DNA of 64,000 nt from NCBI GenBank assembly GCA_937773775.1, contig CALJVL010000004.1, forward strand, positions 20,083-84,082. The letters run 5' to 3'. Position 1 is the first letter of the stretch, and each line of letters begins with the position of its first letter. The position numbers and the translations under genes were made by a program. This document shows positions 45,593 through 55,676 of this stretch, piece after piece. Source of the DNA: an uncultured Flavobacterium sp. (GTDB lineage Bacteria; Bacteroidota; Bacteroidia; Flavobacteriales; Flavobacteriaceae). A model generated the notes under the pieces. It did not search any database and was not told where the DNA came from. It saw nothing but the letters and a program-made list of their open reading frames with translations.

Positions 45593-45615
45593 ATATTATT
45601 ATAAAAGGGGGGAGA

Positions 45616-46203
45616 TTATTTTTTCTCTTCCGTTTTAGTATCTATTTTTTCTTCCACTTTATCTTCTGTCTTGGCAGTAGCTTTGTATTTGTCATTTAAA
45701 GCCTTTACAATATCTTTTGTGATATCATATTTTTCCTCAGCATACAAAATAGAAGCAGCATCTCCAGTTCCATAGATATAAGCGTATCCTTTTTCTTTAC
45801 CATAAGCTTTGATGAATTTTTTAAGGCCACTTACCAAAGTGTCCATTTCAGTTCCGCTTTCCTGTTGCAATTGTTGTGACAAAGCTTGTTGGGCATAGCT
45901 CAATTGTTGCTCTCTCTTTTGCAATTCAGCTCCTTTTTTCTGAGCCCACTCTTGCCCGTTCGCTTGCGCTTGACTTTGAAAATTCGAAGCATCTTGTTTG
46001 AAGCGTTTGATTTCTGCTTCTAGTTGTCTTCCTTTTTCTTCAGACTGAGCTTTGTATTTTGCTTCAAGATCTTTGGCTTCTGTATATTCCTTCATCAATA
46101 CCGTAGTATCTACGTAAGCAGTTTTTACTTCTTTAACTTCTCCGGTTTTGTTACAGGCAATAACTGATATAGAAATTGCGATAATTAATAATACTTTTTT
46201 CAT
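45616..46203 (-). CDS. OmpH/Skp-like lipoprotein
   Basis: A 195-residue protein with a lipoprotein signal (LLIIAISISVIACNKTG, Cys at about 17) and the Skp/OmpH coiled-coil body (AYVDTTVLMKEYTEAKDLEA, long Gln/Lys-rich helices, LNDKYKA near the end). Skp is a periplasmic chaperone for outer-membrane proteins. A lipid-anchored version with an acidic/basic tail (VEEKIDTKTEEKK) is somewhat unusual. It is monocistronic with its own terminator. Confidence 0.87.
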   Translation of the reverse strand: MKKVLLIIAISISVIACNKTGEVKEVKTAYVDTTVLMKEYTEAKDLEAKYKAQSEEKGRQLEAEIKRFKQDASNFQSQAQANGQEWAQKKGAELQKREQQLSYAQQALSQQLQQESGTEMDTLVSGLKKFIKAYGKEKGYAYIYGTGDAASILYAEEKYDITKDIVKALNDKYKATAKTEDKVEEKIDTKTEEKK

Positions 46204-46448
46204 TTTGGTTTATTTGTAATTTAAAGTGTTTGAGACAAAAATATAAAAAAATAGGTAGTATTCTCATAAAGATTGAAATTAACCATTTATTTATACTATT
46301 GGATTTTACTATCGAAAAATGTCGAAGCATAATTTTACTTTATAAAAAACGGCCTTTTTAGCGCTTAAATGTGGTCGTTTCTGGAAAACGGACACCTAAT
46401 TGACTTTTAACACCGAAAACGACCCTTAAAGTCACCTTAAAATGAATT

Positions 46449-47297
46449 TTACTTATTTTTAAGCACGTAAATATGCGATGAATATTCAAAATTGCGTTTC
46501 GCCTTAAGGTTTGACTGCAAGCCTAGAAAAACTGCGCTTAAAAAATTCATTTTTCCGAATTTGTATTTTTCCGAAAGCAAGCTCACATAAAAGGAATCAA
46601 ATTTCATCGGAAGCACTTTTTCCAATTCCATCCCTTCTCTTTCAAAAAGCGTTTTTATGGCTTTTTTGGAAAAATGCCAAAAATGGATCGGCACATCATA
46701 AGCGGCCCAAAAAGCGCCATAATATTTTGCGTCGAAAGATTTAAAATTTGGAACCGCCACAATCAAAGAACCATTTGGTTTTAATAATCGTTTCAATTCT
46801 TTTATCTGATTATCCAAATTAGGGACATGTTCCAAAACGTGCCACATACTAATCACGTCAAAAGACTGATTTTCTAATTCGGCTGTATCTTCCACAAATA
46901 CAACTTCTTTTTTTAAGGCTATCGCTTTTGCTTTATCGCTTGGCTCCACCCCTACAGCTTGCCAACCATTTTGTTTTGCAACAGATAAAAAATCACCGGT
47001 TCCTGCGCCAATGTCTAGAATTCTTCCTTTGGCGGGCTGAAGTGAATTGATCAACTCCAATTTGTTTTTTAAAGCTATGCTTTTAACAAAGTGATACGCT
47101 ATTTCAAACAAGGATCTTTTACTATCCGTATGCGAAATATAATCCACACTTTCGTAGTACTTACCTAAAGTATCCAAACTGGGTTGCGGATAGGTAACTA
47201 ACATATCCATTGTTTCGTCATGGTACAAATCAAATGTTTCTTTAGAAACAGAATGGTCTTTTACCGTAAGGAAATGCTTTTTATTTGAAATGTCCAT
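46449..47297 (-). CDS. Class I SAM-dependent methyltransferase
   Basis: A 282-residue protein with the Rossmann-like motif I RILDIGAGTGDFLSVAKQNG and the downstream motif VISMWHVLEHVPNLDNQI, common in methyltransferases that act on sugars, lipids or polyketides (Methyltransf_23 type). The substrate is not readable. A hairpin (47335-47368) separates it from mnmG upstream. Confidence 0.87.
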   Translation of the reverse strand: MDISNKKHFLTVKDHSVSKETFDLYHDETMDMLVTYPQPSLDTLGKYYESVDYISHTDSKRSLFEIAYHFVKSIALKNKLELINSLQPAKGRILDIGAGTGDFLSVAKQNGWQAVGVEPSDKAKAIALKKEVVFVEDTAELENQSFDVISMWHVLEHVPNLDNQIKELKRLLKPNGSLIVAVPNFKSFDAKYYGAFWAAYDVPIHFWHFSKKAIKTLFEREGMELEKVLPMKFDSFYVSLLSEKYKFGKMNFLSAVFLGLQSNLKAKRNFEYSSHIYVLKNK

Positions 47298-47334
47298 TAG
47301 TTAATTTATGTGTGTTTTGTACTTTTCTATAACA

Positions 47335-47368
47335 AACCCCGAAAGCATATAAAAACACATTCGGGGTT
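47335..47368. terminator. Hairpin between mnmG and the methyltransferase gene
   Basis: A 9 bp stem aaccccgaa with its complement and a long loop. It lies downstream of mnmG on the minus strand, but no strong U tract follows, so termination may be partial. Confidence 0.5.
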
Positions 47369-47419
47369 GCAATTTATTTGTTTTTCAAACTATCTAATAA
47401 TAGCGCGGGTTTTGAAAGT

Positions 47420-47435
47420 AGTTTCACGTGGAACA
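47420..47435. promoter_or_regulatory. parS-like ParB site 1
   Basis: The 16-mer agtttcacgtggaaca matches the bacterial parS consensus (TGTTnCACGTGnAACA) at all but the first base. It lies in the gap downstream of mnmG, about 2.1 kb from two similar sites. Confidence 0.7.
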
Positions 47436-47500
47436 TATATTGTTAATTATTCTAGTAATACAATTCACTAACTACCATGAACTGAACACTGAACACTTTC

Positions 47501-49372
47501 CTACCTTCCCATAAATATCAACAGCACCGAAACATCACTCGGAGACACTCCGCTAATCCTTGAAGCCTGCGAAATAGTTACCGGTCTAATCTTGCTCAAC
47601 TTTTGTTTTGCTTCTATCGACATCGATTTAATCTTATAATAATCAAAATCCTCCGGAATTTTAACATCTTCTAATCGCGTTAGCTTATCTGCATTATTTC
47701 GTTCCTTTTCAATATAGCCAGAATACTTGACTTGGATTTCCGCCTGCTCCAGAATTTCTTGATCGACATCGTTTTCTTCGACATAGGTTTTAACCTTTTC
47801 GAATTTCATCACGTCTTCCATTGCAATTTGCGGACGTGAAAACACCTTAAACAATTTATCCCCTTGTGTAATAAGAGCTGTTTCCTTTGATTCTAATATT
47901 GGATTAGCCTCCGCAACTGAAACACTAGTTTCTCTAAAAAAAGAAACCATTTTTTCAGATTCCTTTAGCTTGTGCTCCATACGACGCAAACGCATTTCAG
48001 AGGCCAGGCCTATTTCATAGCCCATGGGCGTTAGCCTAAAATCAGCGTTGTCCTGACGCAATAGCGTTCTATATTCTGCACGCGAGGTAAACATTCGATA
48101 AGGCTCTTCGGTTCCTTTAGTGATTAAGTCGTCTATTAAAACCCCGATGTAAGCTTCGTCTCTCTTTAAAATTAACGGAGCTTTCTCATGCACCTTTAAA
48201 TGTGCATTAATTCCTGCCATCAAACCTTGGCAAGCTGCTTCTTCATATCCTGTGGTTCCGTTTATCTGACCAGCGAAGTAAAGACCTTCCACCAACTTTG
48301 TTTCTAATGTATGCTTTAATTGTGTCGGCGGAAAATAATCATACTCTATTGCGTAACCTGCACGAAAGAACTTCACGTTTTTAAACCCGGCTATCGATTT
48401 CATTGCCTTATATTGTATGTCTGCAGGAAGCGAAGTAGAAAAACCATTTACGTACACCTCGCAGGTTTTCCAGCCTTCTGGCTCGATAAACAATTGGTGC
48501 CTCTCCTTGTCTGCAAAACGATTTATTTTATCTTCTATAGATGGACAGTACCTCGGCCCCATGCTTTTGATACGCCCATTAAACATCGGGGAACGATCAA
48601 AGCCTTCTCTCAAAATGTCATGAACATCCAGAGAAGTATAGGTCATATGGCAAGATCTCTGATGAGTTAAAGGTTTTGTTAGGTCTGAATAAGAAAACTT
48701 ATCTGGCTTAGCATCTCCCTTTTCCTCATTCATTTTCGAAAAATCCAAAGAACGTCCGTCTACTCTCGGAGGAGTTCCGGTTTTCATTCTTCCCGCTTCA
48801 AATCCCGCATTAATTAAATCTTCGGTAATTCCATAAGCAGCACTTTCTCCTGCTCTACCTCCACCAAATTGTTCTTCACCGATATGAATTTTTCCGTTAA
48901 GAAAAGTACCGTTAGTCAAAACGACAGCTTTGGCTCTAATTTCAATTCCAAGAGAGGTCCGAATGCCTTTTACTTTTCTGCCTTCAATAATTAACCCTTG
49001 GGCCATTTCTTGGTAAAAATCTAGATTGGGAGTTCCCTCCAACATCATACGCCACTCTTCGGCAAAACGCATGCGGTCACTTTGCACCCTTGGCGACCAC
49101 ATTGCAGGCCCCTTAGATTTATTAAGCATCTTAAATTGGATAGCAGTCCGATCTGATACAATTCCAGAATAACCGCCTAAGGCGTCTATCTCGCGAACAA
49201 TTTGTCCTTTGGCAATACCTCCCATGGCTGGGTTGCATGACATTTGCGCGATATTTTGCAAGCTCATTGTAACCAATAAGGTTTTTGAACCCAAATTAGC
49301 GGCAGCGGCAGCGGCTTCAGAACCCGCATGACCAGCACCGACTACAATTACATCATATTCTTCTTGAAACAT
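47501..49372 (-). CDS. mnmG: tRNA uridine-5-carboxymethylaminomethyl modification enzyme MnmG
   Basis: With MnmE, modifies wobble U34 of several tRNAs. The 623-residue flavoprotein starts with the FAD motif VVGAGHAGSEAAAAAANLG and includes MSCNPAMGGIAKGQIVREID, FYQEMAQGLI and the C-terminal helical MnmE-binding domain ending SRISGVSPSDVSVLLIFMG. It is one of the genes commonly located near the chromosome origin (old name gidA). Confidence 0.97.
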   Translation of the reverse strand: MFQEEYDVIVVGAGHAGSEAAAAAANLGSKTLLVTMSLQNIAQMSCNPAMGGIAKGQIVREIDALGGYSGIVSDRTAIQFKMLNKSKGPAMWSPRVQSDRMRFAEEWRMMLEGTPNLDFYQEMAQGLIIEGRKVKGIRTSLGIEIRAKAVVLTNGTFLNGKIHIGEEQFGGGRAGESAAYGITEDLINAGFEAGRMKTGTPPRVDGRSLDFSKMNEEKGDAKPDKFSYSDLTKPLTHQRSCHMTYTSLDVHDILREGFDRSPMFNGRIKSMGPRYCPSIEDKINRFADKERHQLFIEPEGWKTCEVYVNGFSTSLPADIQYKAMKSIAGFKNVKFFRAGYAIEYDYFPPTQLKHTLETKLVEGLYFAGQINGTTGYEEAACQGLMAGINAHLKVHEKAPLILKRDEAYIGVLIDDLITKGTEEPYRMFTSRAEYRTLLRQDNADFRLTPMGYEIGLASEMRLRRMEHKLKESEKMVSFFRETSVSVAEANPILESKETALITQGDKLFKVFSRPQIAMEDVMKFEKVKTYVEENDVDQEILEQAEIQVKYSGYIEKERNNADKLTRLEDVKIPEDFDYYKIKSMSIEAKQKLSKIRPVTISQASRISGVSPSDVSVLLIFMGR

Positions 49373-49502
49373 TTTTCTCTATAATTTTGTTCCTGATTGT
49401 CAGGAATGAGATTCAGAAGCCGGAAAGAATTTCCGTTATCAAAATCTAAGTTTAATTTAAATCTTTGTAAGACTTCGTTGGGATATTCTATTTATATCAA
49501 AA

Positions 49503-49518
49503 CGTTCCACGTGAAACA
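49503..49518. promoter_or_regulatory. parS-like ParB site 2
   Basis: cgttccacgtgaaaca matches the parS consensus except for its first base. It lies between mnmG and ybeY. Confidence 0.75.
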
Positions 49519-49544
49519 TTTATTACCAAAAACAAAATTGATGC

Positions 49545-49964
49545 TTACTGTTCCACGTGGAACAAGGCCAATTTTTCGTCTTCCTTGGAACGCATTAAGA
49601 GCTGATTCTCCTCACCCTTATCTTTGTATCCACAATAATGCAACACGCCATGAACCATGACTCGCTTCAATTCGGTTTCAAAAGAGACCTTGAAATCATT
49701 TGCGTTATCCTGAACACGTTCTACAGAAATGAAAATATCGCCACTGATTTCGTTTCCCATGCTGTAATCAAAACTGATTACGTCTGTCAAATTATCATGG
49801 CTCAAATATTCAAGATTGATTTTGTGAAGATATTCATCGTCACAGAAAATATAGTTTATCTCTCCTTCATTCTTTTTTTCAGACTCAATCACCTCAGCAA
49901 TCCAAACAGATAATGCCTCCTCATTGTCCAAACTAAACTCGCTTTCGTAATTAAAATTGATCAT
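49545..49964 (-). CDS. ybeY: Endoribonuclease YbeY (rRNA maturation factor)
   Basis: A metal-dependent RNase for 16S rRNA 3' maturation and quality control. The 139-residue protein has the metal-site motif HGVLHYCGYKDKGEE, the common Bacteroidetes form. The C terminus ends in LFHVEQ, whose codons are formed by the parS-like site 3. It overlaps the DUF4175 gene by 4 bp, so translation is probably coupled. Confidence 0.93.
   Translation of the reverse strand: MINFNYESEFSLDNEEALSVWIAEVIESEKKNEGEINYIFCDDEYLHKINLEYLSHDNLTDVISFDYSMGNEISGDIFISVERVQDNANDFKVSFETELKRVMVHGVLHYCGYKDKGEENQLLMRSKEDEKLALFHVEQ
49549..49564. promoter_or_regulatory. parS-like ParB site 3 (perfect palindrome inside ybeY)
   Basis: tgttccacgtggaaca is a perfect 16 bp palindrome and an excellent parS match. 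It encodes the last residues of YbeY, so the protein tail and the DNA site constrain each other. It is 46 bp from site 2. Confidence 0.8.
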
Positions 49965-52900
49965 CTTTTATTAAAATATTCTTTAACCTTAAGGTTATAA
50001 TTTGAGCGCAAAGGTAACGATTGTCTGTTTAATATTTCAATGCTATTCAAATAATCTAACAAAGCATCTGGCAACACTTTAGATTGATTGTCAAACTCTT
50101 TCCTATTCGCTTCAGACTGCCTCTTGCTTTCCTCACCCTGTTGCTGCAAAGCCGTCTCCAATTTTAATAATTCTTGTTTAATATTTAGTGCTTTTTGAAG
50201 CGTTTCGTTTTTAAAACCTTTGTTCAACAACTGTTTTTCGAGCTGTTTCATTTGTTCCAATGCATTGCCGCCATTGCCTCCCACACCCTGTTTCTTCAAC
50301 TCATTCTCTAGGGCTTCACGAAGCTGATTTTGTTCCTTATAGATTTCCATTATAGCTTGCGCATCTCCTTCTCCATCCTCACCCCCTTGCAAATCCCCTT
50401 TACCGGTTTTACGACCCTCTCCGTTTTGGCCTTTCTCGCCATTACCAGGCATCACAGCTTTCTCAACTCCCTCTTTTATCATATCGCCTAAGCCTTGCTG
50501 TTTTTTTATAATATCAGGCAACTGCATTCCCTCACCACTTCCGGGTTTCGGCTTTCCGGATCCCATACCCGATAGTGAACTTTGCATATTACTCAACAAT
50601 GCACTCAAAAAATCTCCTAGTTTATTGGCTGCTGCTACGATATACTGTTGGTAAGACACACCCTTTGGTATTTGTGCATCTGACAGGCTTTCCAGTGATT
50701 TCTCCATATTGTAATGAACATTGCCTATCTCTTTAGTGACGTCTTCAGCAATTGTAGGGTTGCGCAAAGAGAGTGCAAACAAACTATCGTCGACGTGTTT
50801 AAATTGCTGTTTTAAGTCCTGCTGCAATTTTATGTTTTTATTAAACGCCGGCGATCCCCTACTAATCTCTTTAAATTGCGCCATGACATCCTCTTGAGTT
50901 AAACTAAAAGCCAAAAGATTATCAAGCACTTGTCGCAGCATTTTAATGTCCTCTTCCATTTGCTCTTTCTCACTTCCCTCCATACTTTCCTTCATTTTCA
51001 TCGACATGGATTTCATCTTCTTAGCAGCCGACTTTTGTTTCTGTTTAGCATTTGGTTTATTGTCACGCTCAAGTTCGTCTGAAGCTTTCTTCAAGTCCTC
51101 ACCAATACTTTTTTCTTCGGCAACGTCTTTCGGGAGATCCATCGGCGATTTGAGTTCCTTGTTCTCTTTTTCGAGCGACCTTAACTCTTCTTTCAATTTC
51201 TCAAAATCGGCACCTATCTCCTTTTGCTTTTCGATAGAGTTTTCCTTTTCGTTATCCGATAACTTGTCTTGCCTCTGCGAAAGTTTGTCCAACTTGTCTG
51301 CTAATTGCTCCGCTTTCTTCTCCACATAATACTTTTTGGTTAGCTCAACAAGTTGCGCCAAATTCTTGATTTGGTTTTTACTATTCTGCTTAAACCGCTC
51401 CAATTTGTTCAGCAAGTCTTCATTCTTTATTTTGTCATTTAATTCCTTTAATTCATCCAACAGTTTCTGATTCTTCTCTAAATCTTTATTTGCACTTTCT
51501 AAGCGCTTTTTCAGCTCTTCTTTGAATTCATCTTTTGGAACAGATTTAAATTCATCTAAATTTTTATTCATTTTCTCCGTAAACTCTTTCATCATTTCAT
51601 CCTGCTTTTTTTGCTGTTGGATAAAGTCTTTCACGTTCTGCTGCTCTTTAAATTCAAATTGATTTTTCTCTTTACCAGATTTTTGTAGTTTCCCAATATC
51701 GGCAATTTGCTTATCTTGTCTTTTCAAAGACTTTTGCAAGCTATTAATAATCTCATTTTGCTGCTGTAACACTTCGTCCTGCTTTTCTTCATCAGTTACA
51801 ATTCGATCAGAGAATACTGAAGACCTAGTGCTCTTGTTATTGTGAATTGCATCATTGTCAAAAACCTCAAAATAATACTCATAGGAAACTCCCGGTTCCA
51901 CGGCTAGCGTTCCAGGAAAGGCAAAAACAAACTGCTGAAAAGTAATACGCTTCACGCCTATTGCTACGCGTTTGGACAATTCCGGTTTGTTGCTAGGGTA
52001 ATAAACAACCTGTAACTTAGAAACCCCATAATCGTCTGAAATCTGACCCAAAAGATAATTCTTAGCAACCTTTACACTGTCAGGAGTATTGTTTACCTGA
52101 ATAGAAGGAAACTGATCCTTAATTACTGTCAATTGATAACTCAACTTTTCATAGTCCGCTACGGTATTATTTGATGTAACAATTTGATAATCTGTATTTT
52201 GAGATATATTCTTGGCTAATGTAAATCCGTTTCCAGCTTTTTCAAAAACAGAAACTAATTTTTCCGACATCCACTCCACCTTTTGTGTCGCATAAGTGTC
52301 CATCTTCCAACTGACTAAGGTGCCTTCAGGAATAACTGCGTTCCCCGTCCCTTTTACAGACTCTGACTTTCTAGCTAAATAAGAAGGAAAATACAGCTCC
52401 ATTTTGAAGTTAGAAATCGAAGGAACTTCGACTACTTTTAATTCGTACTCTTTAGAGGAAACTGCATTCGCCTTTAAGTGAAAGGCAAGGTTATTACTAG
52501 GCTTTACCATTTTAAACTGAAATTCCCCTTGAGCTATGTTTTCTAGAAAATAACTTTCATTATCAATAAATATCATCACGTTTTCAGGAACCACTTTACC
52601 GACCGTTTTGATTTTCAAAATGAAATCCTTGTTTTGCTCTGTTTCCAAACTGGGGTTGAGCACTATAAATTTGAAAGGCGCAGGCTCCAAAAAACTGATA
52701 TTAAAATGGACTACCCTATTTATACTCTGAGATATTATTTCATTATTCCCAGTTAAATAAAAACCGGAAAAAGACAAAATCGGAACCAAGGCTAATGGCA
52801 AATACTTTTTGTTGTATCTAAAATCAATGGCATTACTAAAAGGGATTGGCTTCAATGCATTTGCTTTTTGATCTATCGACGCCAATAACAATTCCGATTT

Positions 52901-53266
52901 GTTTTGATTACCACCAGCGTCTGCAAGCTGGAGAAAATTAGTCAACGTATCATTGACATCTCCAAAGTGCTTTCCAATAATTATCGAGGCCTGATCATAA
53001 TCTATACCTTTCTGCAACTTAAACAATTTAAACAGCGGAAACAGAACAAAACGAAACAGAAGAAAAACCTCCACTACAACAAATATCGAAAACAATAATG
53101 TACGTCCCATTGGCTTCAGCCAAAGAAAATATTCTATGAAAAGAGTGAATAAAAAATACAACAACCCCAAACCGATAAAGAATACTATTCCTCGTATCAA
53201 TTCATTGACATAAAATTTTCTGATAAAAGCTTCTAACTTTAAATAAATAATATTTGCTGCTTGCAC
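49961..53266 (-). CDS. DUF4175 family giant membrane protein
   Basis: A 1,101-residue Bacteroidetes protein. Two or three hydrophobic helices lie near the N terminus (about residues 20-75) and one more at about 155-170. A beta-rich extracytoplasmic region follows and then a very long coiled coil (about 495-780; many Lys, Glu and Gln), with a Gly-rich segment near 905-990. The function is unknown. ybeY follows with a 4 bp overlap, so they share an operon. Confidence 0.8.
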   Translation of the reverse strand: MQAANIIYLKLEAFIRKFYVNELIRGIVFFIGLGLLYFLFTLFIEYFLWLKPMGRTLLFSIFVVVEVFLLFRFVLFPLFKLFKLQKGIDYDQASIIIGKHFGDVNDTLTNFLQLADAGGNQNKSELLLASIDQKANALKPIPFSNAIDFRYNKKYLPLALVPILSFSGFYLTGNNEIISQSINRVVHFNISFLEPAPFKFIVLNPSLETEQNKDFILKIKTVGKVVPENVMIFIDNESYFLENIAQGEFQFKMVKPSNNLAFHLKANAVSSKEYELKVVEVPSISNFKMELYFPSYLARKSESVKGTGNAVIPEGTLVSWKMDTYATQKVEWMSEKLVSVFEKAGNGFTLAKNISQNTDYQIVTSNNTVADYEKLSYQLTVIKDQFPSIQVNNTPDSVKVAKNYLLGQISDDYGVSKLQVVYYPSNKPELSKRVAIGVKRITFQQFVFAFPGTLAVEPGVSYEYYFEVFDNDAIHNNKSTRSSVFSDRIVTDEEKQDEVLQQQNEIINSLQKSLKRQDKQIADIGKLQKSGKEKNQFEFKEQQNVKDFIQQQKKQDEMMKEFTEKMNKNLDEFKSVPKDEFKEELKKRLESANKDLEKNQKLLDELKELNDKIKNEDLLNKLERFKQNSKNQIKNLAQLVELTKKYYVEKKAEQLADKLDKLSQRQDKLSDNEKENSIEKQKEIGADFEKLKEELRSLEKENKELKSPMDLPKDVAEEKSIGEDLKKASDELERDNKPNAKQKQKSAAKKMKSMSMKMKESMEGSEKEQMEEDIKMLRQVLDNLLAFSLTQEDVMAQFKEISRGSPAFNKNIKLQQDLKQQFKHVDDSLFALSLRNPTIAEDVTKEIGNVHYNMEKSLESLSDAQIPKGVSYQQYIVAAANKLGDFLSALLSNMQSSLSGMGSGKPKPGSGEGMQLPDIIKKQQGLGDMIKEGVEKAVMPGNGEKGQNGEGRKTGKGDLQGGEDGEGDAQAIMEIYKEQNQLREALENELKKQGVGGNGGNALEQMKQLEKQLLNKGFKNETLQKALNIKQELLKLETALQQQGEESKRQSEANRKEFDNQSKVLPDALLDYLNSIEILNRQSLPLRSNYNLKVKEYFNKR

Positions 53267-53394
53267 TATTTTATATGACTTTATTTAACCAGTAAATGTA
53301 GCAATTTATATGATTAAAGAAAAGTTAAAAGAAGCGCAATTTAACCAATGTGAAATAATCCCCTTTTCGAATAATCCGTTTAGCCTTGGATTTG

Positions 53395-53402
53395 TATCTT
53401 TG
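53395..53402 (+). promoter_or_regulatory. Candidate -7 element of gltX
   Basis: TATCTTTG lies 18 bases before the ATG at 53421. A -33 box at the right distance is weak. Confidence 0.4.
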
Positions 53403-53420
53403 AACCAAAATTTATAAAAA

Positions 53421-54926
53421 ATGTCGAAGCAAGTTCGAGTGCGTTTTGCACCAAGTCCTACCGGACCTTTACATATTGGCGGTGTCCGTACCGCATTATT
53501 TAATTATTTGTTTGCCAAAAAAAATGGTGGAACTTTCTTTCTTAGAATTGAAGATACCGACCAAAACCGTTATGTGCCCGGAGCTGAAGAATACATAATC
53601 GAAGCGCTGGAATGGTTGGGAATTGCCCCAGACGAAACTATTGGCAAAAACGAAAAATTTGGCCCTTACCGTCAAAGCGAACGAAAGTATTTGTATAAAG
53701 AATATGCTGACCAATTAATCAGTTCAGATTGGGCGTATTATGCTTTTGATACTCCAGAAGCTTTAGATGCCTTTAGAAAATCTGAAGAAGAACAGGGAAA
53801 AACATTCATATATAACCATACAAACAGAGAGAAACTAGATACTTCTTTGGTTATTTCAAAAGAAGAAACGGCTACACGAATTGCCAATGGAGAACATTAT
53901 GTAATCCGTTTCAAAACTCCTGTAGACGAAACCTTGCACTTACCAGATATCATACGTGGTGAGGTGAAATTTGACACTAATCTATTGGATGATAAAGTTT
54001 TGTTCAAGAGCGATGGCATGCCCACATATCATTTGGCTAATATTATCGATGACCACCTAATGGAAACTTCACATGTTATTCGTGGGGAAGAATGGCTGCC
54101 TTCTATGCCGCTACACGTTTTACTATACAGAGCATTTGGTTGGGAAGCACCAGAATTTGCTCACCTGCCATTGATTTTGAAACCAGTTGGCAACGGAAAA
54201 TTATCAAAACGCGATGGGGATAAACTAGGCTTTCCAGTATTCCCACTGGAATGGAAAACTGAAGAAGGAATTTCATCTGGTTATAGAGAGAAAGGCTTCT
54301 TTCCTGAAGCAGTTGTTAATTTTTTGGCTTTATTAGGCTGGAATGACGGGACAGAAAAAGAGTTATATTCTTTGGAACAATTAATAGAATCTTTTGATCT
54401 TAACAGGGTACATAAAGCCGGAGCAAAATTTGATCCTGAAAAAAACAAATGGTTCAATCACCAATATTTGATTAAACAAACAGACGTAGATTTGGCTAAT
54501 AGCTTTGCTCCTATCGTTGCTTCAAAAGGAATTATAGTATCTCATGATATCCTGATAAAAATTGTTTCTCTAATCAAAGAAAGAGCCAATTTTGTATCTG
54601 AATTTTGGGAATTGAGCGATTTCTTTTTTGTTGCTCCAACCGAATACGATGCTAAAGCGGCGAAAAACTGGAAAGCAGAAACACCCGCATTAATGCTGGA
54701 ATTGACAGCTGTTATAAAGGAAATAACTGATTTTACTTCTATGAATATCGAAACGATTGTAAAAGACTGGATGACTAAAAACGAAATTGGAATGGGTAAA
54801 GTAATGCAACCGTTCCGTTTGAGCTTAGTCGGCGCACCTAAAGGGCCCCACCTATTTGATATCGTTGAAGTCATAGGAAAAGAGGAAACGATTCAACGAA
54901 TAGAAAAAGCCATAGCAAATTTATAA
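53421..54926 (+). CDS. gltX: Glutamyl-tRNA synthetase
   Basis: Charges tRNA-Glu, the substrate of HemA encoded at 5619-6875. The 501-residue class I synthetase shows RFAPSPTGPLHIGGVRTALF (HIGH motif), the Glu-specific FLRIEDTDQNR and the KLSKRDGDKLG loop. It is followed by a strong terminator. Confidence 0.97.
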   Translation: MSKQVRVRFAPSPTGPLHIGGVRTALFNYLFAKKNGGTFFLRIEDTDQNRYVPGAEEYIIEALEWLGIAPDETIGKNEKFGPYRQSERKYLYKEYADQLISSDWAYYAFDTPEALDAFRKSEEEQGKTFIYNHTNREKLDTSLVISKEETATRIANGEHYVIRFKTPVDETLHLPDIIRGEVKFDTNLLDDKVLFKSDGMPTYHLANIIDDHLMETSHVIRGEEWLPSMPLHVLLYRAFGWEAPEFAHLPLILKPVGNGKLSKRDGDKLGFPVFPLEWKTEEGISSGYREKGFFPEAVVNFLALLGWNDGTEKELYSLEQLIESFDLNRVHKAGAKFDPEKNKWFNHQYLIKQTDVDLANSFAPIVASKGIIVSHDILIKIVSLIKERANFVSEFWELSDFFFVAPTEYDAKAAKNWKAETPALMLELTAVIKEITDFTSMNIETIVKDWMTKNEIGMGKVMQPFRLSLVGAPKGPHLFDIVEVIGKEETIQRIEKAIANL

Positions 54927-54932
54927 AGAAAC

Positions 54933-54960
54933 AAAGGCTCCTAAATTTAGGAGCCTTTTT
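54933..54960 (+). terminator. Rho-independent terminator after gltX
   Basis: An 11 bp stem (aaaggctccta with its complement), a four-base loop and a T run. It reaches the end of the convergent outer-membrane gene, so it is probably shared. Confidence 0.9.
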
Positions 54961-55601
54961 TATAAGTATAGAATTATATTACCATTTAGAATCCCAGGAT
55001 TTCCTTTAAAATCATAACCCAACTTTTTAGAATTCAGGTTTTCTAACATATTATTGATTCCATACTGATAAGATATATTAAACCGAAAATGTTTTACCCC
55101 AGCAGTTAATCCTACGGCTGGATAGAAGTTGAATTTTGAGATGTCCTGGATATCCTTGACAACCAAAGTAGTTCCTGTAACTGTATTGTTTTCTTTATCA
55201 TAATCAGATTTTAATTTACCCCCAACCTGAATAATTGGACCAAATTCAATACTCAACACATTTTCAACTAATACGTAGCTCAATTGTAATGAAATTTGCG
55301 CCGACGCCAATTTCATATTTACCTCCTCATTTGCTGAAAAGCCACTTTTTGTTGCTACAGTAAAATTATTTTCGCTAAACTGAATACCGTAAACCATGTC
55401 CCAATTATCGTAAAAATTGCCTCTTATTGACAGTCCGGCATCCCATCCCAATTCCGGTTTAGTTTGAAAATTTTTTGTGTTTAAACTAAGCTGGTTTACA
55501 CCAATGTTAATTCCTATTCTGTTTGAATCTCTATACCCGTATTGGGCAATCACTGTGGATGAGATAAGTAGTAAAACGAAAGTGGTGTATAGCTTTTTCA
55601 T
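54960..55601 (-). CDS. Outer-membrane beta-barrel protein (porin-like)
   Basis: A 213-residue protein with a signal peptide (MKKLYTTFVLLLISSTVIAQ). The mature part is a repeated alternating-hydrophobic pattern with terminal NIILYL, as in eight-stranded outer-membrane barrels (PorT-like or OMP_b-brl type). The function is unknown. It is convergent with gltX. Confidence 0.75.
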   Translation of the reverse strand: MKKLYTTFVLLLISSTVIAQYGYRDSNRIGINIGVNQLSLNTKNFQTKPELGWDAGLSIRGNFYDNWDMVYGIQFSENNFTVATKSGFSANEEVNMKLASAQISLQLSYVLVENVLSIEFGPIIQVGGKLKSDYDKENNTVTGTTLVVKDIQDISKFNFYPAVGLTAGVKHFRFNISYQYGINNMLENLNSKKLGYDFKGNPGILNGNIILYL

Positions 55602-55676
55602 ATTATGATATTAATAGAGCACAAACCTAAAGTTTTTTTGTAGTTTAACAGTGAATTTAAACTAAAATATATAATT

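Noticed and set aside
46511..46744. Open frames opposite the methyltransferase gene
   Set aside because: Shadows of that gene; no signal and no domain.
49397..49660. A plus-strand frame across the mnmG-ybeY gap
   Set aside because: It overlaps the parS-like sites and ybeY; the reading is not protein-like and the gap is better explained by regulatory sites.
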